A program made the position numbers and the translations under genes. From Bacteroidaceae bacterium (GTDB lineage Bacteria; Bacteroidota; Bacteroidia; Bacteroidales; Bacteroidaceae): a stretch of 64,000 nt of DNA. This document shows, piece by piece, positions 57,401 through 64,000 of the stretch. The stretch spans positions 185,546-249,545 of the forward strand of contig JAFZZI010000004.1 in NCBI GenBank assembly GCA_017615835.1. Reading direction: 5' to 3'. Positions within the stretch are counted from its first letter, which is position 1. Every line of letters begins with the position of its first letter. Below the pieces are notes generated by a model. That model searched no databases, was not told where the DNA came from, and saw only the letters and a list, made by a program, of their open reading frames with translations.

Positions 57401-57634
57401 CAAGGACAAGGTGCTGCCATGTGGCGTCCTCTCGGTGTTGCTGTCATCGGGGGCCTCACGGTATCTACTATCCTGACCCTTGTTATAGTACCTGTCCTCT
57501 ATTGCGTGACCCAAGGTGTCGGAATAAAGAAAAACCGTCGCAAGCACCGCCGCAGGCTCGAAGTACTGAAATACTGGGAAGCCAACAAAGAGAGTATGAT
57601 ACATGACAGAACCCGGAGGGTTGAACCTAACTAA
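54446..57634 (+). CDS. RND multidrug efflux permease (AcrB-like)
   Basis: Inner-membrane proton antiporter of 1062 residues, the expected size for AcrB relatives. The layout is TM1 (VMTALCFVAVVVFGIFSYTKL), a large porter domain, TM2-6, a second porter domain and TM7-12. The proton-relay pair is present in TM4: GMVVDDTIVVLEN (Asp about 399/400), matching AcrB Asp407/408. Hydrophobe/amphiphile-type sequences (PLERIPGVGTV, AAQFESLTLPFIIMFSIPFAFSGV) favour drugs, bile salts or fatty acids over heavy metals. Next comes a PII-like gene after 11 bases, presumably on the same transcript. Confidence 0.95.
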   Translation: MSLYEGSVRRPVMTALCFVAVVVFGIFSYTKLPIDQLPDIESNTIMVFTYYNGASASDIETNVTRPLESTLNSCSYIKHITSRSSENVSVITLEFEFGHDIDDLTNDVRDKLNMISMALPDDAGTPILFKFDTSMMPIMLLSVQASESQSALYKILDESLVNPLERIPGVGTVAVAGAPQREIYVYCDPAKLEAYNITIESISALIGAENRNMPGGNIDIGNESFALRVEGEFSDPLEMNHLVLASVNGRNVYLSDVARIVDRTQERAQQTFTNGVQGAMVTIQKQTGANTVEICRKVMSMLPELQKGLPSDIRLGIIYDGSDEIIRTVNSLAETIAYALLFVIFVVYLFTGRWRATVVVSITIPLSLIASFIYLAVTDGSLNIISLSCLTIAIGMVVDDTIVVLENITTHIERGSDPKQAAIHGTNEVAVSVMASTLTIFAVFFPLTLISGMAGVMFKQLGWMMCIIIAISLITSLSLTPMLCSKMLRLEKKPGKLHKKLYSNFIGKGLSKLDVWYARRINWAVRHRKLVLTIGVVLFLLSLLLFPGIKSEFFPSDDNGRISVTVYMPISTNTDRSREMAVELANLWMNRYGEETLPVCNFRVGAADENNTFASMQTNGTYVISFNITLAKLEKREISSSEVVAQMRNDLAARPEIERFMVREGGAMSMGGQSSAEFEVYGYDFEVTDRIAKEFMSAMSKVEGVGESYVSRDDYQPEYQVEFDREKLAQHGLNLTTAASYLRNRIYGATASYFREEGEEYYIKVRYAPEYRTELTDIENILLYGTNGHAVRLKEVGQVVEKFTPPTIQRKDRQRINTVTCVVAGNSALSDVVDAGKEIISQMEIPEGVSIQISGDYEDQQDSFHDMGTLAVIILLLVFIVMAAQFESLTLPFIIMFSIPFAFSGVLVALVITGTTLNLMSLLGAIMLIGIVVKNGIVLIDFTGLCRERGLSVIQSTVRAARSRLRPVLMTTMTTILGMIPMALSQGQGAAMWRPLGVAVIGGLTVSTILTLVIVPVLYCVTQGVGIKKNRRKHRRRLEVLKYWEANKESMIHDRTRRVEPN

Positions 57635-57645
57635 ATACAGAGAAT

Positions 57646-57939
57646 ATGAAATCGATATTCATCGCTTTTGACCAGGCATACACCGAACGTATTATAGATC
57701 TTCTTACGAGAATGAACTGTCGCGGATTCTCAATGGTTGAGCAGCTTCAGGGGAGGGGAACCAACAAAGGAGAACCACATTACGGAAACCACGCGTGGCC
57801 TTCGATGTGTTCGGGAATACTGACTGTCGTTGAAGACACTTCTGTCGATCCGTTGCTCGAGGCTCTTCACAAGATGGATGTGGCAAAGGAACGGCTTGGC
57901 CTCAGGGCTTTTGTCTGGAACGTGGAGAAGACAATCTGA
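57646..57939 (+). CDS. Small PII-like protein, last gene of the RND operon
   Basis: A 97-residue cytosolic protein whose pattern fits the PII/PII-like fold: strand KSIFIAFDQ, helix YTERIIDLLTRMNC, strand GFSMVEQLQGRG, a long loop with NKGEPHYGNHAWPSM corresponding to the T-loop, strand SGILTVVEDT, helix SVDPLLEALHKMD, and strand LRAFVWNVEKTI. PII-like proteins bind nucleotides or metals and regulate transporters. Its place directly after the pump suggests it senses or modulates the pump (inference). It converges with thiL, whose stop is 7 bases away. Confidence 0.72.
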   Translation: MKSIFIAFDQAYTERIIDLLTRMNCRGFSMVEQLQGRGTNKGEPHYGNHAWPSMCSGILTVVEDTSVDPLLEALHKMDVAKERLGLRAFVWNVEKTI

Positions 57940-57946
57940 TTCCAGG

Positions 57947-58990
57947 TCAGTCAAGGTGGCTCTGCCATCCCTGGGCTTTCAACTCAATCTCCTGACCTGA
58001 GTCGGTTACAAGCATTCTGCCCGACTCGGGATTGGTGATATGTCCAATCAGATGGATGTCTTTGAGCGCGGATATCCGCTCATGCAACTCAAGCGGAACC
58101 GTAAACAGCAGTTCGTAGTCTTCTCCGCCGTTCAGGGCACAGGTATAGACGTTCATGTTGAACTCTTCTGCCATTACAGCTGTCTGATAGTCTATCGGTA
58201 TTCTTTCCTGATAAAGCCTGCATCCGGTTCCGCTCTGTCTGCAGATATGTATAAGTTCTGATGACAGCCCGTCTGAAATGTCAATCATGGCAGTCGGCCT
58301 GATACCTGCATCGGCCAACTCCTTGATTATGTCTCCTCTTGCCTCCGGTTTCAGCTGCCTTTCCAGTATGTATTCCCTTCCGGCAAAATCAGGAGAGAAA
58401 GGCTCCTTGCTGTCGTGGTGTGTACTGTAGAATACCGCTTTCTCGCGTTCCAGAAGCTGCAGTCCCATGTATGCGGCGCCAAGATTGCCCGATACGCATA
58501 TCAAGTCGTTTGGCCTGGCTCCGTTCCGGAAGACTATATCTTCCTTTTTTGCCTCGCCAATACAGGTGATGCTTACCGCCAATCCCGTGAGAGATGATGT
58601 CGTGTCTCCGCCTACGATGTCGACCCCATGTTTATCACATGCCAAAAGAACTCCTTCATAGAAGTCTTCAAGGTCCTCGACGGAGAATCTTTTGCTTATA
58701 GCAAGTGATACAGTCAACTGTCTCGGCCGGCCATTCATGGCGTATATGTCAGAGATGTTTACCGAAGCAGATTTATATCCCAGATGCTTTAGCGGCATGT
58801 ATGTCAGGTCAAAGTGAACACCTTCCGTCAGCATGTCTGTGGTTACCAGCACTTGCTTGCCGGAATAGTCAAGCACCGCCGCATCATCACCAACTCCGTA
58901 TATGGAGGAACTGTTGTTAAGCCTAATCTCTTTTGTGAGATGCTCAATCAACCCGAATTCTCCCAGTTTTGAAATCTCAGTCCTTTCCAC
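57947..58990 (-). CDS. thiL: Thiamine-monophosphate kinase
   Basis: Makes thiamine diphosphate by phosphorylating thiamine monophosphate. The GTG at 58990 gives MERTEISKLGEFGLIEHLT, matching family N-termini; a TTG at 59014 is possible but extends 8 residues without similarity. Signatures: IYGVGDDAAVLDY, TTDMLTEGVHFDLTYMPLKHLGYKSASVNISDIYAM (residues about 50-85), VGGDTTSS and NGGEDYELLFTVP. Length about 347. Its start overlaps the lpxK stop by 14 bases, so translation is probably coupled. Confidence 0.93.
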   Translation of the reverse strand: MERTEISKLGEFGLIEHLTKEIRLNNSSSIYGVGDDAAVLDYSGKQVLVTTDMLTEGVHFDLTYMPLKHLGYKSASVNISDIYAMNGRPRQLTVSLAISKRFSVEDLEDFYEGVLLACDKHGVDIVGGDTTSSLTGLAVSITCIGEAKKEDIVFRNGARPNDLICVSGNLGAAYMGLQLLEREKAVFYSTHHDSKEPFSPDFAGREYILERQLKPEARGDIIKELADAGIRPTAMIDISDGLSSELIHICRQSGTGCRLYQERIPIDYQTAVMAEEFNMNVYTCALNGGEDYELLFTVPLELHERISALKDIHLIGHITNPESGRMLVTDSGQEIELKAQGWQSHLD

Positions 58991-60062
58991 GTCTCTTGTT
59001 ATTGAAATTATCAATATGTCCTACTACAATCCTGTCAAACTCTTCTTTTCCCCTGACAAACCTGACCCTTACGGGTAAAATCCACAGCATCTGCGCCAGC
59101 CTTTGCGGAATGTCCAGCTTCATCATTTTGACAGCATCCTTTTCGGTAATGACCACCATGTCTTCAGGTCTCCAGTCCTTCAGCATGGTTTCTATCCGTT
59201 TCATGTCTCTTTCGCTGAATCTGTGGTGGTCAGGGAACCGTATGGTGCTGATGTTCTGAGTATGGCAGGACAGAGTCTTGACAATCAGTTCAGGCGATGC
59301 AATTCCGGTAGCGACCAGAATTCTGCTGCCTGCTTTTATTGAATCCAGCGGCTTGGCTTTTCTCCCGTCTTCATCGAAAGGCTTCAGACTCCCGTACTCA
59401 AGCCCGGTGAAGAATAATCTTTGATTCACATTCAGCCGCAGCCGTTCTTGCATTGTATCCATCTGCTCCTCAGTTATGCTTTCAGGGCATTTGCTCACGA
59501 TTATGATGTCTGCGCGGTAACGTCCCTCTGCTGATTCGCGAAGCAGACCTTCCGGAATAGGCCGGTCGTCCAGAATATTCCTGTTCCAGTTGACAAGCAT
59601 TATGTTGAGAGAGGCCTTTACCGCCCTGTGCTGCATGCCGTCATCCATAATAACTACTTCGGGCCTGAATTCCTCAAGCTTTTGCAATCCTTCAACCCTG
59701 TTTTCACATACGGCCACTGTGACATTTGGGTTTTTCCTGCGCATCTGACAAGGCTCGTCGCCGGCATGACGCGGATCAGAATCGGTTTCGACAACGTAAT
59801 AGCCTTTGGTGTCACGTCCATATCCGCGGCTGAGTATTGCCGTCGGGTACTTGTCTGCGAGCAATGAAGCCAAGTACTCCGAGTGGGGTGTCTTGCCCGT
59901 ACCGCCTGCAGTAATGTTGCCTATGCAGATCACAGCGAACGGCGCTGAATATGAACTGAGAATGCCCTTTTCGTACATTCTGTTCCTGATGCCGGTGAAA
60001 GTATCGTATATCCAGGCTGCCGGGCGAAGCCAGGCTTTTGTCTTGAATGAAGGGTCTGACAT
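58977..60062 (-). CDS. lpxK: Tetraacyldisaccharide 4'-kinase
   Basis: Phosphorylates lipid A disaccharide at the inner membrane. The 361 residues contain the P-loop GNITAGGTGKTPHSEYLASLL (about 49-69), LSRGYGRDTKGYYVV, GDEPCQM, VIMDDGMQHRAVKA, LVNWNRNILDDRPIPEGLLRE and a C-terminal VITEKDAVKM. It is the first gene of a two-gene unit with thiL. Its promoter box is only about 18 bases upstream. Confidence 0.96.
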   Translation of the reverse strand: MSDPSFKTKAWLRPAAWIYDTFTGIRNRMYEKGILSSYSAPFAVICIGNITAGGTGKTPHSEYLASLLADKYPTAILSRGYGRDTKGYYVVETDSDPRHAGDEPCQMRRKNPNVTVAVCENRVEGLQKLEEFRPEVVIMDDGMQHRAVKASLNIMLVNWNRNILDDRPIPEGLLRESAEGRYRADIIIVSKCPESITEEQMDTMQERLRLNVNQRLFFTGLEYGSLKPFDEDGRKAKPLDSIKAGSRILVATGIASPELIVKTLSCHTQNISTIRFPDHHRFSERDMKRIETMLKDWRPEDMVVITEKDAVKMMKLDIPQRLAQMLWILPVRVRFVRGKEEFDRIVVGHIDNFNNKRRGKD

Positions 60063-60079
60063 AGACGTAGTTTCTTATG

Positions 60080-60087
60080 CAAAGATA
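60080..60087 (-). promoter_or_regulatory. -7 promoter element of lpxK-thiL
   Basis: TATCTTTG on the minus strand, a perfect TAnnTTTG match, 17 bases before the lpxK ATG at 60062. Confidence 0.55.
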
Positions 60088-60291
60088 ATCAAATAGGGCG
60101 TAAAATTGAAGTATTGCCTGTCAAACGGACCCCTTTTTACCCGAAATGACGCATACTTTGACTCTCAAATGACTGAAAAGATGTGAAATCCACAAAAAAT
60201 AGTGCATTTAAGTATTAAAAAGTGGGATGTCTCGTAAAAAAGTTGTAATTTGCAGCCGGTTTGTTCAGACCATAGACAGTGTGCCTGTTAG
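60088..60291. other. Intergenic region between lpxK and tRNA-Ser
   Basis: About 200 bases without an ORF of note. The left end holds the lpxK promoter region; near 60117 is CCTGTCAAACG, shared with the repeat before the FISUMP-like gene. No perfect TAnnTTTG box was found for the tRNA; GTAATTTG near 60245 is the nearest candidate and is weak. Confidence 0.4.
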
Positions 60292-60379
60292 GGAAAGATG
60301 CTCGAGTGGTTGAAGAGGCACGCCTGGAAAGCGTGTAAACGCCTAAAGCGTTTCCGGGGTTCGAATCCCCGTCTTTCCG
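60292..60379 (+). tRNA. tRNA-Ser (anticodon GGA)
   Basis: A class II tRNA with a long variable arm. The acceptor stem GGAAAGA pairs with TCTTTCC, discriminator G; anticodon stem CACGC with GCGTG around loop CTGGAAA, giving anticodon GGA (Ser, UCC/UCU). The variable arm contains a short stem (AAACGCC, AAAGCGTTT), and the T arm is CGGGG TTCGAAT CCCCG. CCA is not encoded. Confidence 0.96.
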
Positions 60380-60440
60380 CAACGGGACAGAGACGAATAG
60401 TTTGAATTAAAATACTAACATTAACAAAAGTAATTTCAAA

Positions 60441-61253
60441 ATGAAAAAGTTATTTGCATTCGTTGCAACGATGGGAGTCCTTACATTCGGATTGACCCAG
60501 GCAGTTATCGCTCAGGACGAGACATCACCGGCTGAAACTTCGGTGGCTCAGGATGAAGCAGTTGGTCAGGCAGCTGTCAATGCTGCTGAAAATGTTGAGT
60601 TCGAAGCAGAAGGCGGTATTCACAAGAACCTCAAGACGAAGTTCATTGAGGGTAACGCAGCCTTTATGTCACTGGTTGCCATTGCTATGATACTTGGTCT
60701 TGCACTTTGCATTGAGCGTATAATTTTCCTCAGCATGTCTGAAATTGACAGCAAGAAACTTCTTGAAGAGATACAGGCTGCTCTTGAGAAGGGTGATGTC
60801 GAGGGAGCTAAGGATATCTGCCGCAACACCAGAGGACCGGTTGCATCTATCTGCTATCAGGGCCTTTCGAGAGTCAACGAAGGTCTTGACGTGGTTGAGC
60901 GTTCAGTCGTTTCCTATGGTAGCGTTCAGGCTTCGAATCTTGAGAAGAACCTCTCATGGATTACTCTTTTCATTGCCATGTCCCCGTCACTCGGATTCCT
61001 CGGTACCGTTATCGGTATGGTCCAGGCTTTCGATGCTATCCAGAATGCAGGTAACATTTCTCCTACCGTTGTTGCCGGTGGTATGAAGGTCGCCCTTATC
61101 ACAACAATCTTCGGTATTATCGTAGCCCTTATTCTCCAGGTGTTCTACAACTACATTTTGAGCAAGGTAGAGGGACTGAACACAGATATGGAGGATTCTT
61201 CAGTAAGTCTGCTTGACATACTGATGAAATATAACCTGAAGTTCCAGAAGTAA
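60441..61253 (+). CDS. exbB: MotA/TolQ/ExbB proton channel protein
   Basis: Inner-membrane proton-channel subunit that, with ExbD, powers TonB-type import or a Tol system. The 270 residues start with a signal-like helix (about 1-24), then an Ala/Glu-rich periplasmic stretch (about 25-65), TM1 (FMSLVAIAMILGLALCIERIIF), a cytosolic loop, and TM2 and TM3 (WITLFIAMSPSLGFLGTVIGMV, MKVALITTIFGIIVALILQVF) with the conserved GTVIGM and VVAGGM motifs. The extra N-terminal region is common in Bacteroidetes ExbB. First gene of a four-gene operon. Confidence 0.92.
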   Translation: MKKLFAFVATMGVLTFGLTQAVIAQDETSPAETSVAQDEAVGQAAVNAAENVEFEAEGGIHKNLKTKFIEGNAAFMSLVAIAMILGLALCIERIIFLSMSEIDSKKLLEEIQAALEKGDVEGAKDICRNTRGPVASICYQGLSRVNEGLDVVERSVVSYGSVQASNLEKNLSWITLFIAMSPSLGFLGTVIGMVQAFDAIQNAGNISPTVVAGGMKVALITTIFGIIVALILQVFYNYILSKVEGLNTDMEDSSVSLLDILMKYNLKFQK

Positions 61254-61267
61254 TATTCCCACCCGAG

Positions 61268-61750
61268 ATGAAAAAGAAATTCAGTTTGTCACAGATTGCC
61301 CTGTTGATCATATTGATCCTCTCGGCCGTAGTGCTTGTCATGTTCTACGGAGTGGGGTACGGAACACAGGAAACAATCAACGATGCAGTATATACTGCTC
61401 CGGCCAACACCGGATTGCTGCTCTACTGGCTCTATGCCCTGGTAGCATTGTGTGTGGCTGTCGTATTCATTTTCGGAATTGCAAAGCTTTTCAGAAAGAA
61501 GTCTTCAAAGTCAGGAAAGAACAGCCTCGTAGGTTTCGTCTTCCTGTTCACTTTAGCAGCTGTAGTTGTCTCCTATTTCCTTTCAAGTTCGGAAGCAATC
61601 CGTCTTGGAGACCACTCTCTTTTTGAAGACCAGTCCATGCTGAAGCTTACGGACACCTGCCTTTACACAATGTATGCACTTGCGGCTGTAGCCATCTTGA
61701 CTGCAATCCTTGCCATGATCGGAGTATTCAAGGCCAGAGTAAAGAAGTAA
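61268..61750 (+). CDS. Four-TM membrane protein in the exbB-exbD operon
   Basis: A 160-residue inner-membrane protein with about four hydrophobic segments (near 8-28, 47-70, 84-104 and 130-153), a basic tract KKSSKSGKNS between the second and third, and no known motif. I do not assign a function. It stands 14 bases after exbB and 22 bases before exbD, as in other Bacteroidetes operons, so an accessory role in the energy-transduction complex is plausible (inference from context). Confidence 0.75.
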   Translation: MKKKFSLSQIALLIILILSAVVLVMFYGVGYGTQETINDAVYTAPANTGLLLYWLYALVALCVAVVFIFGIAKLFRKKSSKSGKNSLVGFVFLFTLAAVVVSYFLSSSEAIRLGDHSLFEDQSMLKLTDTCLYTMYALAAVAILTAILAMIGVFKARVKK

Positions 61751-61772
61751 CCCTGTAGAGTTTTCTTTGATT

Positions 61773-62360
61773 ATGGGTAAAAGTAGCAGAAAGGTTCCAG
61801 GCTTGAATGCATCATCAACTGCGGATATTTCCTTTATCCTGTTGATCTTCTTCTTGGTAACCACTTCAATGGATACCGATACGGGTCTTCCCCGTCGTCT
61901 TCCGGAGTGGGATCCCAATGCACTTGAAGAGGAGGTCCAGATTAGGGAACGTAACATTATGACTGTTTATGTAAACAGCAATAATGAGATACTTTGCCGC
62001 AAGGAGATTATTGACATAAGCCAACTGAAGGATTTGGCAAAGGAATTCATTGCCAATCCTGAGGACAAGATGAACATGCCGGCGAAGGAAGAGTATGAAA
62101 TTCCGGGATTCGGTACGGTTTATACAACGGTCAAGCATGTAATTTCGCTTCAGACCGATGTCGCGACGCAGTACGCAGTATATTTTAAGGTTCAGGATGA
62201 ACTGACCAAGGCGTATAACGAACTGAGAGCCGAATGGGCTCAGAGGCAGTTCCACAAAAGATGGGAGGACTGCTCTGCTGATCAGAAGTTGTATGCCAGA
62301 GGTATGTATCCCTCAAAGATTTCTGAGGCTGAACCCAAAGAGTATGGTCAAAACAGATGA
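61773..62360 (+). CDS. ExbD/TolR-family protein 1
   Basis: A 195-residue ExbD-like subunit. The ATG at 61773 is preferred over a TTG two codons upstream. A short basic N-terminus (GKSSRKVPGLN) leads to one TM helix (DISFILLIFFLVTTSM) with the conserved Asp at its start (ADISFILL), then a periplasmic domain longer than usual (NIMTVYVNSNNEILC, DLAKEFIANPED, ISLQTDVATQYAVYFKV). The second ExbD starts 3 bases later. Confidence 0.88.
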   Translation: MGKSSRKVPGLNASSTADISFILLIFFLVTTSMDTDTGLPRRLPEWDPNALEEEVQIRERNIMTVYVNSNNEILCRKEIIDISQLKDLAKEFIANPEDKMNMPAKEEYEIPGFGTVYTTVKHVISLQTDVATQYAVYFKVQDELTKAYNELRAEWAQRQFHKRWEDCSADQKLYARGMYPSKISEAEPKEYGQNR

Positions 62361-62363
62361 GTC

Positions 62364-62831
62364 ATGAGTAAGTTCAGAAGTAACGGCAAAAGGGAAATGC
62401 CTGAGTTGAATACGTCATCACTCCCTGACTTGATATTTACAGTACTGTTCTTCTTCATGTGCGTAACGTCAATGAGAGAGATTGATCCTATAGTAGATGT
62501 AACCACGCCGGTAGGAACACAGCTTGAGAAGTTGGAGAACAAATCCCTGGTTTCATACATTTATATAGGTCAGCCTATTGACAAGTACCGTACACAGTTC
62601 GGTAGTGGCACACGTATCCAGTTGAATGACAAGTTTGCTGATGTGACAGCAATCCATGATTATGTCGCTCAAAAGCGTGAAAGCATGCACGAGTATGACA
62701 TACCTTTCATGAAGGTTTCTCTGAAGATTGACGAGAATACCAAGATGGGTATTGTAACAGAGGTTAAACAGGCGTTACGTAAAGCCTGGGCTCTGAACAT
62801 CGTCTATTCGGGCAATCCTGCCACGAAGTAG
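62364..62831 (+). CDS. ExbD/TolR-family protein 2
   Basis: A 155-residue ExbD-like subunit with the same basic N-terminus (GKREMPELNTSS), the TM helix LPDLIFTVLFFFMCVTSM with its conserved Asp, and a compact periplasmic domain ending in KQALRKAWALNIVYSG. Two ExbD genes in a row are usual in Bacteroidetes. No tonB gene follows in the window; a strong terminator does. Confidence 0.9.
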   Translation: MSKFRSNGKREMPELNTSSLPDLIFTVLFFFMCVTSMREIDPIVDVTTPVGTQLEKLENKSLVSYIYIGQPIDKYRTQFGSGTRIQLNDKFADVTAIHDYVAQKRESMHEYDIPFMKVSLKIDENTKMGIVTEVKQALRKAWALNIVYSGNPATK

Positions 62832-62845
62832 TAGGACAAAAGAAA

Positions 62846-62880
62846 GAAGAAGGGGAGGGCATTGCCTTCCCCTTCTTCTT
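62846..62880. terminator. Intrinsic terminator after the exb operon
   Basis: GAAGAAGGGGAGGGC (62846-62860), loop ATT, GCCTTCCCCTTCTTC (62864-62878) form a 15-bp stem with one wobble, followed by TTTATA. It separates the convergent methyltransferase gene and may act on both strands. Confidence 0.85.
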
Positions 62881-64000
62881 TATACTGTCTGGTGTCGTAT
62901 ACGCCAATGCTGCGGATACAGATTGTTGGCACGTTTTCCCAGGTTCTTTACGAAACCAAGCGGAACGTCATCGTACATTACGAGGACATATCCTTTTTCA
63001 CAATCGTCCAGCTTCAGCGCATCAAGATGAAGATACGACAATGCCTGCTCCATTGAAAGATTGACAGAACAGAAACAGTCTTTGCGCAGTTCCGTGCTCA
63101 TGGAGAGAGGATGGGAGGGTACCCATTCGTGTCCCTTCATTATCGCCACTTCAAGTCCGGGCACCAGAGTGTTGAGTTCTGTTGAAACCAGTTTCATCTG
63201 CTCCGACAGTTCTGACGGCATTGCGATGACTGAACTTCCTTTTACTTCAAATCTGAACCTTTCATGTTCTCTTACCCAATTGCGGAAGATTCCATCGGCG
63301 CCCTTCCTGTCATAATCGGCTTTTTTCCTTGAGATACCAGCAAGGTCTCCAGGTTTTTTAAGAAGTGACATGAAAAAACCTTCACCCCGTGTTCTGTGCG
63401 GCATGAAATGATACACCGGTAACGCTCTTCCGCTCAGGTCTCCGGTAATATTCCAGGACTTTGAAACTTCTATCTCCACAGGCTCGGCATTGAACTCCTC
63501 CGTGAGCCAGGCAACATTGTCTTCGTCTTCAAGAGTATTGTATGTACAGGTGCTATAGATGAGGTATCCCCCGGGTTTCAGGGCAGGCCAGACAGCCCTT
63601 AGAATGTCCCGCTGCCTGGCCGCACACATTCTGACATTTTGTATGCTCCACTCACTTACCGATTCTGCATCCTTGCGGAACATTCCTTCGCCGGAACACG
63701 GTACGTCGGCAAGAATGATGTCAAATGACAAAGTAGAGTCTCCAATGCGTTCTGGAGTATCATTTGTGACCATTATTCCTGACCGTCCCCATTTAATCAT
63801 ATTCTCAGCCAGAATATTTGCCCTGCCCCGATTAATCTCATTGGTAACTGTCAGGCTCCCTTCGGGCAGAAGCGAGCAAAGATGCGTTGCCTTGCCACCG
63901 GGTGCAGCACACAAGTCCAAGGCCATTACCGGTCCGCTGACGCAACGCTTCACCGCTTGCTCCAGAAACATTGATGAAGCTTCCTGTACATAGTAGCACC
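62880..64000 (-). CDS. RsmB/RsmF-type RNA cytosine-C5 methyltransferase (5' end beyond the window)
   Basis: SAM-dependent enzyme that methylates C5 of cytosine in rRNA or tRNA. The frame stays open to the right edge: residues reading CYYVQEASSMFLEQAV precede the first in-window ATG at 63971, and that phrase is family-conserved, so the true start is outside. Motif I is DLCAAPGGKATHL, the PCSGEG motif (with motif IV Cys) is in LADVPCSGEGMFRKD, and the catalytic YSTCTYN motif (motif VI) follows. The C-terminal part (GISRKKADYDRKG, about 110 residues) resembles the NOP/RsmF extension. The exact RNA target is unknown. Confidence 0.92.
   Translation of the reverse strand, partial: CYYVQEASSMFLEQAVKRCVSGPVMALDLCAAPGGKATHLCSLLPEGSLTVTNEINRGRANILAENMIKWGRSGIMVTNDTPERIGDSTLSFDIILADVPCSGEGMFRKDAESVSEWSIQNVRMCAARQRDILRAVWPALKPGGYLIYSTCTYNTLEDEDNVAWLTEEFNAEPVEIEVSKSWNITGDLSGRALPVYHFMPHRTRGEGFFMSLLKKPGDLAGISRKKADYDRKGADGIFRNWVREHERFRFEVKGSSVIAMPSELSEQMKLVSTELNTLVPGLEVAIMKGHEWVPSHPLSMSTELRKDCFCSVNLSMEQALSYLHLDALKLDDCEKGYVLVMYDDVPLGFVKNLGKRANNLYPQHWRIRHQTV

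Noticed and set aside
1-64000. Mobile elements, CRISPR arrays, prophage or toxin-antitoxin genes
   Set aside because: I looked for integrase, transposase, reverse transcriptase, direct-repeat arrays and small paired genes and found none that could be supported.

Overview
The window looks like chromosomal DNA from a member of the Bacteroidales (Bacteroidetes). The evidence is the gene content (GH97/GH127/GH9 carbohydrate enzymes, a Bacteroidetes-type LptD, ammonia-dependent AsnA, an ExbB-ExbD-ExbD cluster, DUF4105), the SecA C-terminal zinc tail, and promoter boxes of the TAnnTTTG type (the Bacteroides -7 element) at a constant distance upstream of many starts, with few classical Shine-Dalgarno sequences. 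I cannot name family or genus. No integrase, transposase, phage gene or CRISPR array is visible; almost every base is in a gene or a short spacer, and no gap reaches 300 bases.

Left part (1-25.5 kb): a 5'-truncated GH2 beta-galactosidase, an HD-domain protein, an LptD-like outer-membrane protein, asnA and ung, then a loose set of exported polysaccharide and peptide enzymes: CE1-type esterase, GH43, DPP-IV-like peptidase, GH9, GH97, GH3, a secreted alpha/beta hydrolase and GH127. An orphan HprK-like ATPase and a tRNA-Arg lie among them. The set ends with a membrane-spanning TPR protein carrying a C-terminal helix-turn-helix. It has no SusC/SusD pair, so it is not a classical PUL; the mixture suggests arabinose-, xylose- and glucose-containing plant cell-wall glycans (inference).

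Middle (25.6-41.1 kb): lysS-gpsA-pgi-HAD phosphatase on the plus strand; then on the minus strand a fused DUF4105/alkaline-phosphatase-like membrane protein, a SlyD-like FKBP and aroC; then coaX, an outer-membrane protein, a TPR protein, lptC and a PpiD-like chaperone on the plus strand. LptC here, LptD at 2.3 kb and LpxK at 59 kb are all lipopolysaccharide biogenesis proteins.

Right part (41.1-64 kb): the minus-strand branched-chain amino acid operon ilvD-ilvB-ilvN-ilvC; a small FISUMP/C-type-lectin-like lipoprotein; secA and a hypothetical; a TetR-TolC-adaptor-RND efflux operon ending in a small PII-like protein; convergent lpxK-thiL; tRNA-Ser; an exbB-(4-TM protein)-exbD-exbD energy-transduction operon; and a 5'-truncated RsmB/RsmF-type RNA cytosine methyltransferase running off the right edge.

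The most unusual items are the fused DUF4105/phosphatase-like protein, whose phosphatase half appears to have lost metal ligands, the PII-like protein at the end of the RND operon, the TPR/TM/HTH regulator at the end of the carbohydrate cluster, the orphan HprK-like ATPase, and low-complexity insertions shared by several of the exported enzymes.
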